Below are positions 64,000 through 64,000 of a stretch of 64,000 nt of DNA, piece after piece. Position 1 is the first letter of the stretch. The number at the start of each line of letters is the position of its first letter. The stretch is from JBBDMU01 sp040905685 (lineage in GTDB: Bacteria; Bacteroidota; Rhodothermia; Balneolales; Natronogracilivirgulaceae), in NCBI GenBank assembly GCA_040905685.1, contig JBBDRB010000055.1, positions 61,467-125,466 on the forward strand, given 5' to 3'. The notes under the pieces were generated by a model. It was not told the origin of the DNA. It made no database searches and saw nothing but the letters and a program-made list of their open reading frames with translations. The translations under genes were made by a program, and so were the position numbers.

Positions 64000-64000
64000 C

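Noticed and set aside
1..64000. tRNA, rRNA, CRISPR arrays, insertion sequences, prophage
   Set aside because: No cloverleaf-like genes, repeat-spacer arrays, transposases or integrases were seen in the intergenic stretches or open frames.

Overview
The window looks like a chromosomal segment of a Gram-negative member of the Bacteroidota/Balneolota group. The reasons are a SusC/SusD pair, a PorP/SprF-like barrel, a secreted protein with a FlgD/CHU_C-type C-terminus, a TAnnTTTG-type promoter element, and housekeeping genes of that flavour. The assignment to phylum is inference. I see no rRNA, tRNA, CRISPR array or insertion sequence.

Layout. 1-934: the start of a lipoprotein gene running off the left edge, and a small transaldolase. 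1080-13417: an AT-richer sialic-acid block with an epimerase, a sialidase-like protein, N-acetylneuraminate lyase, SusD, SusC, a mutarotase-symporter fusion and a divergent AraC regulator. 13401-19970: a minus-strand amino-sugar operon with a PfkB kinase, LacD-type aldolase, AgaS, KbaZ-like protein and a glucosamine-6-phosphate deaminase fused to a PIG-L deacetylase. 20183-30228: a plus-strand block with a DeoR regulator, a lectin-like lipoprotein, and two repeats of the theme amidohydrolase + transporter + GH109-type oxidoreductase. Together these three blocks would cut, import and break down sialic acid and N-acetylhexosamines, as found on mucin-type glycans.

30238-34096: an Nramp-like transporter with changed metal ligands, and a GMC dehydrogenase with its small Tat subunit. 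34115-44575: a tightly packed nine-gene minus-strand operon: TPR lipoprotein, FG-GAP propeller, PorP-like barrel, ExbB/TolQ-like channel fused to Ig-like domains, two ExbD/TolR-like proteins, a TonB/TolA-like protein, a second TPR lipoprotein and an unknown protein. It has the parts of a proton-driven machine spanning the envelope, but matches no system I can name. It is the best candidate for an undescribed system in this window.

44843-63999: mostly housekeeping and stress genes (sucC, an arsenosugar-type trio without ArsS/ArsM, a serine hydrolase, SulP permease, sthA-hemB-hemL-MFS operon, superoxide dismutase, bacilliredoxin, penicillin-acylase family enzyme, DCC protein, clpB). Product names are from protein motifs read by eye; no database search was possible.
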